Shown piece by piece: positions 25,230-33,663 of a DNA stretch of 64,000 nucleotides. The stretch covers positions 89,061 to 153,060 of the forward strand of contig NZ_LMWH01000093.1 in NCBI RefSeq assembly GCF_001507435.1, written 5' to 3'. Below the pieces are notes generated by a model. The model was not told the DNA's origin, did no database searches, and saw nothing but the letters and a program-made list of their open reading frames with translations. Each line of letters starts with the position of its first letter. Position 1 is the first letter of the stretch. The position numbers and the translations under genes are program-made. The stretch is from Streptomyces sp. NRRL F-5122. Lineage in GTDB: Bacteria; Actinomycetota; Actinomycetes; Streptomycetales; Streptomycetaceae.

Positions 25230-26034
25230 GGCGGCTCACCACCCGGTAGAGGCCGTACAGGCCCACGGAGACGAGGACGTTGACGACGGCGACCACACAG
25301 GCGCCCGGGTACTCGGACTCCAGGATCGCCTTGCTGTAGACGAGCATCGGCAGGGTGGTGACGCCCTTGGCCCCGGTGAACAGCACGATGCCGAACTCGT
25401 TCAGGCACAGCACCAGGACGAGGCCTCCGCCGGCGGCGAGCGCGGGCAGCGCCTCCGGGAGGATCACCCGCCCCACGATCTGCCCGGGCCGCGCGCCGAG
25501 TGACGCGGCGACCTCCACCTGCGCGGTGTCGAGCTGGGAGAAGGCGGCCAGCAGGGGGCGCATCACGAAGGGCGTGAAGTAGGTGACCTCCGCGAGGAGG
25601 ATGCCCCAGGGAGTGGTGAGGAACCGGAAGGGTCCGGACGCCGCGCCGGTCACCTCGGTCCACAGTCCGTTGGCCATGCCCACGGTGCCGTACAGGAAGA
25701 GGAGGGCGAGCGTGATGAGGAAGGAGGGGAAGGACAGGAACACGTCGACGAACCGCGCGACGGCCTTCGCGCCGGGGAACGGAACGAAGGCGATGACCAG
25801 CGCCAGGAAGAACCCGAGGACAAGGCAGCAGGCGGTGGCGGCGAGCGCCAGCCAGACCGTGGTCCACAGGGCCTCACGGAACGCGACGGAGCCGAGGACA
25901 TCGGTGTACGGCTGGAGGGAGGTGCCGCCGGTGTCGGGCCGGAAGGACTGCCGGACGACGAGGGCGAGCGGATAGAGGAACGCGGCGGCGAGCAGGAGCG
26001 CGGGAGGCAGCGCCCACGTCAGGCGCCTAGTCAC
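25216..26034 (-). CDS. Phosphonate ABC transporter permease (PhnU-like)
   Basis: Permease of 272 residues with about six membrane segments and the coupling motif EVAASLGARPGQIVGRVILPEA. The open frame runs back to 26277, but the true start is most likely the GTG at 26034, which overlaps the ATPase stop (GTGACTAG); the upstream part is a shadow of the ATPase gene. Together with the next gene it forms the membrane channel of the aminophosphonate importer. Confidence 0.85.
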   Translation of the reverse strand: MTRRLTWALPPALLLAAAFLYPLALVVRQSFRPDTGGTSLQPYTDVLGSVAFREALWTTVWLALAATACCLVLGFFLALVIAFVPFPGAKAVARFVDVFLSFPSFLITLALLFLYGTVGMANGLWTEVTGAASGPFRFLTTPWGILLAEVTYFTPFVMRPLLAAFSQLDTAQVEVAASLGARPGQIVGRVILPEALPALAAGGGLVLVLCLNEFGIVLFTGAKGVTTLPMLVYSKAILESEYPGACVVAVVNVLVSVGLYGLYRVVSRRAGA

Positions 26035-27076
26035 GGCTGACCCCAGCGGCCAGCAGCACCGCGTCCTCGGGGGCGAAATGCATCTCCACCGCCTCGCCGG
26101 GCGCCGGCGGGCGCCGCAGCTCGCGCACGTCGGCCATGACCCGGTGGCCGCCCACGTCCACGTACAGACGGTGGGTGGCCCCGCGCCACTGGATCTCGCC
26201 CACGACCCCGGCCAGCCGGTTGGGGCCGGGTCCGAGCCCGACGAGGTGCGGCCTGACGCACAGGGTCGCCGCGGCACCCTTCGCCACCCCCTGTGTGTCC
26301 ACCTGCAGCTCGACCCCGTCGAAGGCGACGCCCGTCGACCCGACGGTCACCGGCAGCAGGTTCGCGTTGCCCACGAAGGACGCCGTGAACTCGGTGCGCG
26401 GCGCCCGGTACAGCTCGCGTGGCGTGCCGACGTCCTGCAACCGCGCCCGGTCCATCACCGCGATGCGGTCGGCCAGCGTCAGCGCCTCGACCTGGTCGTG
26501 CGTGACGTACAGGATCGTCACGTCCGGCAACTCCCGGTGCAGCCGAGCCAGTTCGGCCAGCATGCCGGAGCGCAGCCGGGCGTCCAGGGCGGACAGCGGC
26601 TCGTCGAGGAGGAGCACGCCGGGGCGTACGGCGAGCGCGCGGGCGATGGCGACCCGCTGCTGCTGGCCGCCGGAGAGCTCGCGCGGATAACGGCGCCCGT
26701 ACTCCCCCATCCCGGTCATCTCCAGGGCCTCGGCGACCCGTGCGGGGATCTCCCGCCGGGGCACCTTCTGCGCTCTGAGGCCGAACGCGACGTTGTCCGC
26801 GACCCGCATGTGCGGAAAGAGCGCGTACTGCTGGACGACCATTCCGATGCCGCGCCGGTGGGGCGGCAGCCCGGTGACGTCCCGGCCACCGAGGAACACG
26901 CGTCCCGAGGCCGGGCGAACGAATCCGGCGACGGCCCGCAGCGCGGTCGTCTTCCCGGATCCGGACGGGCCGAGCAGCGCCATCACCTCGCCCGGTTCGA
27001 CGGTGAGGTCGAGCGCGTCGAGCACGGTGGTCCCGTCGTACGCGACCGACACCCTCTCGAAGCGTATGCCGGTCAT
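26027..27076 (-). CDS. Phosphonate ABC transporter ATP-binding protein (PhnT-like)
   Basis: ATPase of 349 residues: Walker A GPSGSGKTT, Q-loop VVQQYALFPH, signature LSGGQQQR, Walker B LLLDEPLSALD, H-loop YVTHDQ, then a C-terminal TOBE-type domain (CVRPHLVGLG). The family is that of spermidine/iron/AEP importers. Its ATG overlaps the stop of the HAD hydrolase gene (ATGA) and its stop overlaps the permease start, so uptake and breakdown genes form one coupled operon. Confidence 0.88.
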   Translation of the reverse strand: MTGIRFERVSVAYDGTTVLDALDLTVEPGEVMALLGPSGSGKTTALRAVAGFVRPASGRVFLGGRDVTGLPPHRRGIGMVVQQYALFPHMRVADNVAFGLRAQKVPRREIPARVAEALEMTGMGEYGRRYPRELSGGQQQRVAIARALAVRPGVLLLDEPLSALDARLRSGMLAELARLHRELPDVTILYVTHDQVEALTLADRIAVMDRARLQDVGTPRELYRAPRTEFTASFVGNANLLPVTVGSTGVAFDGVELQVDTQGVAKGAAATLCVRPHLVGLGPGPNRLAGVVGEIQWRGATHRLYVDVGGHRVMADVRELRRPPAPGEAVEMHFAPEDAVLLAAGVSRD

Positions 27077-27765
27077 TCCTCCTCGGCCCCCCTCAGCAGG
27101 GAGGGGAGGCCGGTCACGGAGGCGAGCACGTGGGTGGCCCCGGCGGCCTGCAGCGCGTCGCGGTCGTGGGCGCCGGTGAGTACCCCGGCCACCAGGCCCG
27201 CCCCGGCCCGGACGCCGCTGAGCATGTCGTACGAGGTGTCACCGGCCACCGCGATCTGCCGCACGTCCTCGGCCGCCCCGGTGCGCAGGAAGGCCTCGAG
27301 CGCCATGTCGGGGTACGGCCGCCCGCGGCCTCCCGCGTCGGCCGGGCACAGGGTGAGCGGGACCAGCCCCCGCCACCCGAGGGCGTCGAGGATCGCGTCC
27401 TGGGTGACGCGGGCGAATCCGGTGGTGAGCACGACGGTCCGCCCGTCGGCCATCAGTTCCTCGACGGCGGCGCGGGCGCCCGGGATCTCGTGGACGTGGC
27501 CGTCGTCGACCAGTTCGCCGTAGGCCTTCTCGAAGGCGGAGTTGGCCCGGCGGGCGAGGGACTCCTCGCCGAACAGATGCCGGAAGACGGAGATCTTCGA
27601 CTCGCCCATGGTGGCCCGGACGTAGGCCACCTTCTCCGCGTGGTCGGCGGAGCCCGGCTCCACACCCAGCTCGGCGGCGGCAGCGGCGAAGGCCTGTTCG
27701 ACGAGTCCGCCGTCGGCGACGGTGGTGCCGGCCATGTCCAGGACGACAAGACGTATGTCGGTCAT
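27073..27765 (-). CDS. Phosphonatase-like HAD hydrolase
   Basis: A 230-residue HAD hydrolase resembling phosphonoacetaldehyde hydrolase. Motif I is LDMAGTTVAD (as in PhnX, MAGTT), motif II VLTTGFA, motif III region AGGRGRPYPDM and motif IV AGDTSYDM. True PhnX uses a cap lysine to form a Schiff base; this related group (known from TIGR03351-type proteins) is found beside FAD oxidases of the type encoded next door. Expected role: cleave the C-P bond of a phosphonate aldehyde. Start ATG 27765; a GTG at 27777 overlapping the upstream stop (GTGA) is an equal alternative. Confidence 0.83.
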   Translation of the reverse strand: MTDIRLVVLDMAGTTVADGGLVEQAFAAAAAELGVEPGSADHAEKVAYVRATMGESKISVFRHLFGEESLARRANSAFEKAYGELVDDGHVHEIPGARAAVEELMADGRTVVLTTGFARVTQDAILDALGWRGLVPLTLCPADAGGRGRPYPDMALEAFLRTGAAEDVRQIAVAGDTSYDMLSGVRAGAGLVAGVLTGAHDRDALQAAGATHVLASVTGLPSLLRGAEEE

Positions 27766-27773
27766 GAGGTGGT

Positions 27774-28895
27774 TCACCAACCCAAATCGTTCGCGGTGGT
27801 CTCGGCGATCGCGGGTGCGCAGGTCATACCGCGCCCGCCGGGCCCGGTGACCAGCCACACCCCCTCGCGGACCTGCTGGCGGTGCACGACCCGACCGGGG
27901 TCGGTGCACTGCGCGTACACCCCCGCCCAGCGGTGGCGGATCCTCGGCAGCGGCCGGCCGAGGAAGCCCTCGACGACTCCGGTCAGGTGCTCGTAGGGCT
28001 CTTCGAGCGTGTCGAAGGCGAACGGGTGCTCGTATTCGTGGGTGTCACCGATCGTCAGACCGCCGTCCGCACGCTGCACCATCAGCAGCTGCATGCGATG
28101 GGCGGCGGCGGTCGGGGACTGCGGCTGCGTCGCGTCGAGGTGGTCGAGGGCCTCGCCGCGGTAGGCGGGGTAGTAGCGGAAGCTGTCGGCGTCGGCCACC
28201 GAGGTGGGCAACGGTTCGCCGAGGGGGTCGGTCTGCATCATCTGCAGCCGCACGCGGCGCACCGGAAGGTCGGGCGCCAGCTCCTTGACCAGTCCGCCGA
28301 GCCAGGCGCCCGTGCACAGCACGACGGCGTCCGCCCGGTGCACCTCGCCGTGGTCGTCACGGACCGTGCCGGGGCCGGTGACCTCGCGGACCTCACGGCC
28401 CGGCAGGAAGGTGTAGTTCGGGTGGCGCAGCAGCTCGGCGCGCAGCGCGAGCTGGGCGGTGCGCGGTTCGACCGCCGCGTCCCGCTCGCAGTACAGCGCG
28501 GCCTCGTACGTCCCGCGCAGGGCGGGATTCAGCGTGCGCGCCTCGGCCGGGGTGAGCAGCTTGTAACCGCGCGCAGCCGCGTCCGGAAGGGACAGCGCGG
28601 CCTCGGCGACGGCACGTTCGAGGTCGGTGCGAACGAGCGTCAGCGAGCCGTTGGGGCGAAAGCCCAGCGCGGGCACACGCGCGCCGAGCCCTTCCCACAG
28701 CTCCCGGGCGCGAAGGGCCGTTTCCAGCTCCTCGCCGGCGGCGCGGCCACTCACCCAGATCTGCCCGAAGTTGCGCAGCGAGGCACCCCGGGCCTCGGTC
28801 TCCCGCTCGATCTGTACGACCTCGTGGCCGCGTTCCACTGCTTGCCAGGCGTGCATCGTACCCACCACGCCGGCTCCGACGACTGTCACTCTCAC
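27774..28895 (-). CDS. FAD-dependent aminophosphonate oxidase (TIGR03364/PbfC-PbfD-like)
   Basis: DAO-family flavoenzyme of 373 residues. The dinucleotide-binding GAGVVG sits at the N terminus followed by VVQIERE; RNFGQIW and the C-terminal VTGPGGRGMTCAP flavin segment are typical of this subgroup. Members are associated with phosphonatase-like hydrolases and phosphonate transporters, and recently characterised relatives oxidise 2-aminoethylphosphonate or its N-methyl form to phosphonoacetaldehyde. It would thus replace the PhnW transaminase. GTG at 28895 has AGGAG about ten bases upstream; GTG 28889 is possible. First gene of the catabolic operon, next to a candidate operator. Confidence 0.83.
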   Translation of the reverse strand: MRVTVVGAGVVGTMHAWQAVERGHEVVQIERETEARGASLRNFGQIWVSGRAAGEELETALRARELWEGLGARVPALGFRPNGSLTLVRTDLERAVAEAALSLPDAAARGYKLLTPAEARTLNPALRGTYEAALYCERDAAVEPRTAQLALRAELLRHPNYTFLPGREVREVTGPGTVRDDHGEVHRADAVVLCTGAWLGGLVKELAPDLPVRRVRLQMMQTDPLGEPLPTSVADADSFRYYPAYRGEALDHLDATQPQSPTAAAHRMQLLMVQRADGGLTIGDTHEYEHPFAFDTLEEPYEHLTGVVEGFLGRPLPRIRHRWAGVYAQCTDPGRVVHRQQVREGVWLVTGPGGRGMTCAPAIAETTANDLGW

Positions 28896-28970
28896 GACGA
28901 CCACGCTCCTCGGGTTCGGGAAATCGGAAGGATCCGTTCGGCATCCGGATGGTGAACCACCCTTCAAGTT

Positions 28971-28998
28971 TGGGCTAGACCCGTTATCTTTACGTTAT
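28971..28998. promoter_or_regulatory. Promoter/operator candidate of the aminophosphonate operon
   Basis: Between the GntR gene and the FAD oxidase. TGGGCTAGACCC (28971-28982) differs from the HutC/DasR-type palindrome TGGTCTAGACCA at two positions. Overlapping its end, CGTTAT occurs twice (28982-28987 and 28993-28998) with an 11-bp, one-turn period in an AT-rich patch that may contain the -10 region. The adjacent HutC-type regulator is the likely binder. Confidence 0.5.
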
Positions 28999-29037
28999 AA
29001 AAAACGGACGGGTCCCAGGACCCTCCCGGTGCGTCCG

Positions 29038-29793
29038 TCAGCCGCCCAGATGTGCCGTGAAGGAGAACCGGTCCCCTCGGTACAGCGTCCTGACCCGCTC
29101 CAGCGGCCGCCCCAGCGTGTCGCGGGAGACTCGGTGGATCAGCAGCATCGGCAGGGCCGGTGGAGTCCCGATGAGCAGGGCCTCGCGCGGTGCGGCCAAC
29201 ACCGTCTCGATGCGTTCGTCCGCGTCGCCGAAGACGATGCCCTGTTCGTGGAGGTAGCTGTAGAAGGAGGAGTCGGGGTCGAAGTCGGTGTCCAGCCGCG
29301 GCACCCGCGCCACCGCCACGTAGGTGCTCTCCAGGCCGACGCGCTCGTCGTCGGCGAGCAGCACGCGCTCCATGTGCCAGACCGGTTCGCCTCGGGTGAG
29401 GCCGACGTCGGCGGCGAGGGTGTCGTTGCAGGGGAAGCGGTCGAGGGTGATGAGGCCACGGCCGGGGGTGCGCCCCTGCCGGCGGACGCCCTCGGTGTAG
29501 CTGGCCAGGGACAGCGGCTGCTCCAGCTTGGGTCCCGCGACCACCGTTCCCCGTCCCTGCCGCCGCAGCTTCCCCTCCAGGAGCAGATCGCGCAGCGCCT
29601 GCCGTACGGTCTCGCGCGCGACGTCGTACCGCTCGGACAGATCGCGTTCGGTGGGCAGCAGCCCGCCCTCGCCCAACTCCTCGACGAGCGCGGCGATCCG
29701 GGCCTTCACCGCGTAGTACTTCGGGATGCGGCCGTGCTCGGGGATGCCGGAGCGGATGGGGGCACCTGGGTCCTGGTCGTTCGGGTAGTCCAC
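29038..29793 (-). CDS. GntR/HutC-family transcriptional regulator with UTRA domain
   Basis: A 251-residue regulator: winged helix with LLPTERDLSERYDVARETVRQ (about residues 40-60) and wing GRGTVVAGP, then a UTRA ligand domain ending YRGDRFSFTAHL. The start is GTG 29793; the much longer open frame to 31956 runs through two other genes and is spurious. UTRA regulators sense small acids, sugars or phosphonates (PhnF-type). Its place upstream of the aminophosphonate operon, in the same orientation, points to substrate-responsive control of that operon. Confidence 0.88.
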   Translation of the reverse strand: MDYPNDQDPGAPIRSGIPEHGRIPKYYAVKARIAALVEELGEGGLLPTERDLSERYDVARETVRQALRDLLLEGKLRRQGRGTVVAGPKLEQPLSLASYTEGVRRQGRTPGRGLITLDRFPCNDTLAADVGLTRGEPVWHMERVLLADDERVGLESTYVAVARVPRLDTDFDPDSSFYSYLHEQGIVFGDADERIETVLAAPREALLIGTPPALPMLLIHRVSRDTLGRPLERVRTLYRGDRFSFTAHLGG

Positions 29794-29852
29794 GCATTGA
29801 TCGTCGCAGACGGACCCGGCCGCGCCGGGAGGGGGCGCCGTCCCGGACCGGC

Positions 29853-30629
29853 TCAGCGACGCCTGCGGTACAGCAGCACGGGCAGCCCCGCCACGAGGAC
29901 CGCACCCGCCATGACCAGCAGTCCGGTGGACATCCCGTCCAGTCCGTGCGTCTGCCGGGGTCCGGCGTCGGCCAGCGTGTCCCCGGCCGGGCTGCGCTGA
30001 GCGGCGGGTGGCTGCGTCCTCTGCTCGGCCTCCGTGCGTGCACCGGTGGGGCCGCCCGCCGCCTCGACCCGGAACCGGTAGTCGTTCGACTCCCCGACCC
30101 AGTCCCCGTCGTTCCCGTGCCGCTGCACGATCGCCGCGTTCGCCACGACGTCGTCCGGCCGGGCGCCGGGGGCCAGCGCCAGCCGCACCTTCACGCTGAG
30201 GGTCCGCCCCGGGTCGACCGTGAAGCCCGGAAGGCCGCCGTCGAAGACGCCGACCAGCTCGGCCCGGTCGGTGCGGGTGAAGGCGACCTGGTGCGGACGG
30301 CCGCCGTCGAAGAACTCCAGCCGGGGCTGAGCGACCGTCATCGTCCGTGCGGCGTCGACCAGGACGAGCACCGGGTGGATGCTGTCGCAGCGGTGTGCGG
30401 TCGTGTTCTTCAGGTCGATGAACCAGGTGTGAGCGGCGCCACCGGACTCGTACGCACCGGGGCCGCCGCGGATACGGGTGGTGAGCGGGAAGGAGGTACC
30501 GCTGGTGGCGACGCAGCCGGTCCGCTGATCCGCCGTCAGAGTGATGGCCGAGGCCTGCGGGAGGAGGACGGTGGCGGCCAGGGCGCACGGCACCGCCGGG
30601 GCCAGCCGGGGTCGTCGAGACAATCGCAT
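29853..30629 (-). CDS. Secreted cell-surface protein with C-terminal membrane anchor
   Basis: About 258 residues. An N-terminal signal (PAVPCALAATVLLPQASA) is followed by a beta-rich exported domain with two cysteines (GCVATSG, HRCDSIH) and, after a polar linker, LADAG, eleven spacer residues, a hydrophobic helix (GLLVMAGAVLVAGLPVLLY) and RRRR. That architecture is exactly a sortase sorting signal except that the motif reads LADAG rather than LAXTG. The start is uncertain among 30629, 30638 and 30662. Function unknown. Confidence 0.7.
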   Translation of the reverse strand: MRLSRRPRLAPAVPCALAATVLLPQASAITLTADQRTGCVATSGTSFPLTTRIRGGPGAYESGGAAHTWFIDLKNTTAHRCDSIHPVLVLVDAARTMTVAQPRLEFFDGGRPHQVAFTRTDRAELVGVFDGGLPGFTVDPGRTLSVKVRLALAPGARPDDVVANAAIVQRHGNDGDWVGESNDYRFRVEAAGGPTGARTEAEQRTQPPAAQRSPAGDTLADAGPRQTHGLDGMSTGLLVMAGAVLVAGLPVLLYRRRR

Positions 30630-30775
30630 GACACCCATGAACCGGCCATGGGCAACGGCCACCGGAGCACGCCACGCCCTGCCGGCCGGGGTCCGCCGTC
30701 CAAGTCCCCTCGATCAGCGCAGTCGCCGTACCGCCGCGCCCGTCTCGCCCCGGCAGGACGGCGCGAGGCCGGGAG

Positions 30776-31969
30776 TCACCCCTCCGCCCGCCCGAACAGC
30801 GGCGCGAGCAGCAGCTGCGCCGCACCTTCCGCGACACCGCGCGCCTCGCCGGGGGCGATCCGTACCGGGACGGCCGTGGCCGACCCCTCGCGCCGGGCTC
30901 GGGCGCCGAGGACGGCGCCCACGCCCCGCTCGAAGGCGTCGGGGTGTGCGGCGACCGTGCGGCCGCCGAGAAGGACGAGGTCGATGTCGAGCAGTCCGGC
31001 GAGGTTCGCCGCACCCGTGCCGAGCACACGGGCCGCCTCGGCCAGGTCCCCCCGCGCGACGGCGGCGAGGCACAGCGCCTCGATGCACCCGCGGTCGCCG
31101 CATCCGCAGCGCGGCCCGTCGAGCTGGACCACCTGATGGCCGAACTCCCCGGCCCCGGTCCGGGCGCCGCGGTGCACGGCCCCGCCGACGACCAGTCCGG
31201 CGCCGAGCCCGGTCCCGAGATGCAGATAGGCGAACGACGCGTCGGCGCCCCCGACCGCCCCGCCCAGGGCCAGCCCGAGCGCGGCGGCGTTCGTGTCCTT
31301 GTCGACGACCACGGGCATCCCGAGCCGCCGCACCAGTGCGTCGCGCAGCGGGAACCCGTCCCACTCGGGGAATCCGGTGACACGGTGCAGCACACCGCGG
31401 GAGTGGTCGAGCGGACCGGGAAGCGCGACACCGACCCCGAGGACGGGCACGGAAGGCCCCGCACCCGCGATGTCCTCCGACGTCCCGGTGCGCTTCGCCA
31501 CCCCCTCGGACAGCAGGGCCTCCACCTCCCGGGCGGCCCCCTCCACCACGGCGCGGGCACCGGCGCCGAGATCCAGCGGAGCCCGCCGCCCGGCGACCAC
31601 CGCGCCCGTGAGATCGCACAGCACGGCGCGCAGCTCGTCCCGGTCCAGATGCAGCCCCACGGCGTGCCCGGCGCCGGGCACCAGCCGCAGCACCGTGCGC
31701 GGCTTGCCTCCGGTGGAGGCGCGCCGGCCGGCCTCCGTGACGAGTCCGTCCGTACGCAGCCGGACCGTGATCTTGCTGACGGCCTGCGGGGTGAGCCCGG
31801 TGCGCTCCGCCAGCTCCAGGCGGCTGATCCCCGGCTCCCCGGCCGTACGCAGCAGATCCAGCACGAGCGCCGTGTTGTGGCTGCGCAGCGCCGGCAGATT
31901 CGCTCCGCCGGCCGCGGCCGTCCCGACCCCGAGCCTGACTGCGCCGCCTCCCGCATACGTCCTGTTCAC
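30776..31969 (-). CDS. ROK-family transcriptional regulator
   Basis: A 397-residue repressor. The N-terminal winged helix contains SRLELAERTGLTPQAVSKIT; the C-terminal ROK fold has the HLGTGLGAGLV ATP/sugar loop, GEFGHQ and the zinc site CGCGDRGC followed by IEALC. Such proteins sense sugars or sugar phosphates. The GTG start at 31969 lies 25 bp from a near-perfect 23-bp palindrome shared with a divergent oxidoreductase gene, so autoregulation and control of that gene are likely. Confidence 0.88.
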   Translation of the reverse strand: MNRTYAGGGAVRLGVGTAAAGGANLPALRSHNTALVLDLLRTAGEPGISRLELAERTGLTPQAVSKITVRLRTDGLVTEAGRRASTGGKPRTVLRLVPGAGHAVGLHLDRDELRAVLCDLTGAVVAGRRAPLDLGAGARAVVEGAAREVEALLSEGVAKRTGTSEDIAGAGPSVPVLGVGVALPGPLDHSRGVLHRVTGFPEWDGFPLRDALVRRLGMPVVVDKDTNAAALGLALGGAVGGADASFAYLHLGTGLGAGLVVGGAVHRGARTGAGEFGHQVVQLDGPRCGCGDRGCIEALCLAAVARGDLAEAARVLGTGAANLAGLLDIDLVLLGGRTVAAHPDAFERGVGAVLGARARREGSATAVPVRIAPGEARGVAEGAAQLLLAPLFGRAEG

Positions 31970-31994
31970 CCGTCCATTCTCCCTCGCGCTTGCA

Positions 31995-32017
31995 CTTTGG
32001 CAACAGCGTTGCGAAAG
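31995..32017. promoter_or_regulatory. Operator palindrome between ROK gene and oxidoreductase
   Basis: CTTTGGCAAC-AGC-GTTGCGAAAG: two 10-bp arms with one mismatch, centred in the 56-bp space between divergent start codons. It is well placed to control both genes through the ROK repressor. Confidence 0.75.
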
Positions 32018-32025
32018 TAGGGGGC

Positions 32026-33111
32026 ATGACTGGTACAGCCCCTGGTACTGACACCCCTCTCCGCGTGGGCCTGGTCGGCTACGGCCTCGCGGGCTCCGTC
32101 TTCCACGCCCCGCTGATCTCCGCGACCGAGGGCCTCGTCCTCGACACGGTCGTCACCTCGAACCCCGAGCGGCAGAAGCAGGCCCGCACGGAGTTCCCCG
32201 ACGTGCGCACCGCCGCCACCGCGGACGAGCTGTGGCCCCGGGCGGACGAGCTGGACCTGATCGTCGTGGCCTCCCCGAACAAGACGCACGTCCCGATCGC
32301 GACGGCCGCCCTGGAGGCCGGTCTGCCGGTCGTGGTCGACAAGCCGATCGCGGGCACGGCGGCCGACGCGCGCGAGCTGGCCGGGCTGGCCGAGGCCCAC
32401 GGCCTGCTGCTCTCCGTCTTCCAGAACCGCCGTTGGGACAACGACTTCCTGACGCTCCGCAAGCTGCTGGCGGAGGGCGAGCTCGGCGACGTCTGGCGCT
32501 TCGAGTCCCGCTTCGAACGCTGGCGCCCCCAGCTCAAGGGCGGTTGGCGTGAGTCCGGCGACCCAGCAGAGGTCGGAGGTCTGCTCTACGACCTGGGCAG
32601 CCATGTCGTCGACCAGGCGCTGGTCCTCTTCGGCCCGGCCGCCTCCGTGTACGCCGAGTCGGACGTCCGCCGTCCCGGCGCGGAGACCGACGACGACACG
32701 TTCATCGCGATCACACACACCAGCGGCGTCCGCTCCCATCTGTACGCCTCCGCCACGACGGCCCAGCTCGGCCCGCGCTTCCGGGTGCTCGGCTCCAGCG
32801 CCGGATACGTCAAGTACGGGCTCGACCCGCAGGAGGCCGCGCTGCGCGAGGGCCTGCGCCCCGGACCCGGCTGGGGCCAGGAGCCCGAGCCGCTGTGGGG
32901 CCGGATCGGTGCGGGCGAGTCCCCGCTCACCGGCGGCGGCGACCCCGTGCCGACCCTCCCCGGCGACTACCCCGCGTACTACGCGGCGATCGCGAAGGCC
33001 CTGCGCGAGGGCGGCCCGGTCCCGGTCACCGCGCACGAGGCGGCCGCGGCGCTGGACGTCCTGGAGGCGGCCCGCCGCTCGGCCCGCGACGGTGTGGTGG
33101 TGACGCTGTGA
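32026..33111 (+). CDS. Gfo/Idh/MocA-family oxidoreductase
   Basis: NAD(P)-dependent sugar or polyol dehydrogenase, 361 residues. The N-terminal Rossmann loop is GLVGYGLAGSVFHAP, the catalytic lysine lies in VVDKPIAG, and the C-terminal domain carries GGLLYDLGSHVVDQ, characteristic of the YulF/oxidoreductase subgroup. It is divergent from a ROK repressor, so it probably acts on a sugar-derived metabolite. The stop overlaps the next start (GTGA). Confidence 0.9.
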   Translation: MTGTAPGTDTPLRVGLVGYGLAGSVFHAPLISATEGLVLDTVVTSNPERQKQARTEFPDVRTAATADELWPRADELDLIVVASPNKTHVPIATAALEAGLPVVVDKPIAGTAADARELAGLAEAHGLLLSVFQNRRWDNDFLTLRKLLAEGELGDVWRFESRFERWRPQLKGGWRESGDPAEVGGLLYDLGSHVVDQALVLFGPAASVYAESDVRRPGAETDDDTFIAITHTSGVRSHLYASATTAQLGPRFRVLGSSAGYVKYGLDPQEAALREGLRPGPGWGQEPEPLWGRIGAGESPLTGGGDPVPTLPGDYPAYYAAIAKALREGGPVPVTAHEAAAALDVLEAARRSARDGVVVTL

Positions 33112-33578
33112 GCACGGCACCGGAGATCGAGGAACTCGAGGCCCAGGAGCGGCGCCTGACGCTCGCCCGCTTCACCCACGACGACGCCTGGTCCCTCGGC
33201 ACCCTGCTGGTGGAGCTGGCACGGGCCCGCAAGGCGCCGGTCGCGATCGACATCCGTCGCGGCGGGCAGCAGCTCTTCCACGCGGCGCTGCCGGGCTCGA
33301 CACCTGACAACGACGCCTGGATCGACCGCAAGCGCCGCGTCGTCGAGCGCTACGGCTGCTCCTCCCTGCTGGTCGGCTCCCGCTTCCGGGCGAAGGGCAC
33401 GACGTTCGAGGAGTCCTCGCGTCTGGACGCCGACACCTACGCGGCACACGGCGGTGCGTTCCCGATCGCGGTCGAGGGCGCCGGAGTGATCGGGACCGTG
33501 GTGGTCTCGGGTCTGCCCCAGGTGGAGGACCACGCCCTGGTGGTGGAGGCGCTGGAGAAGTTCACCGAGCTCCGCTAG
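33108..33578 (+). CDS. DUF336/UPF0303 heme-degrading-domain protein (GlcG/HbpS-like)
   Basis: A 156-residue protein of the GlcG/HbpS/UPF0303 family, recognised by the DDAWSLG start, PVAIDIRRGGQQLFHAALPG, and AHGGAFPI...GVIGTVVVSGLPQ. Related actinobacterial HbpS binds and degrades heme extracellularly, but this protein lacks a signal peptide, and UPF0303 members have no proven function. The GTG start overlaps the oxidoreductase stop, so the two are translated together, suggesting a role tied to that enzyme. Confidence 0.83.
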   Translation: MSTAPEIEELEAQERRLTLARFTHDDAWSLGTLLVELARARKAPVAIDIRRGGQQLFHAALPGSTPDNDAWIDRKRRVVERYGCSSLLVGSRFRAKGTTFEESSRLDADTYAAHGGAFPIAVEGAGVIGTVVVSGLPQVEDHALVVEALEKFTELR

Positions 33579-33584
33579 GGGCCT

Positions 33585-33648
33585 GGGGAACCGCGCGAGC
33601 GGCCGAGCTGCCGTATTCGTCCGGCCTGCCGCACACGCGCGGTTCCCC
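33585..33648. terminator. Long inverted repeat between convergent genes
   Basis: A perfect 13-bp pair GGGGAACCGCGCG/CGCGCGGTTCCCC with a 38-base centre, seven bases after the UPF0303 stop and before the FAH gene stop on the other strand. I recall this arm sequence from many Streptomyces intergenic regions, so it may be a dispersed repeat used as a bidirectional terminator. Confidence 0.7.
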
Positions 33649-33663
33649 GCCCCGGCGAAGTCG

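Noticed and set aside
29038..31956. A 972-codon open frame on the minus strand
   Set aside because: It runs in the wrong frame through the ROK and secreted-protein genes; only its last 251 codons encode the GntR regulator. High GC keeps stop codons rare.
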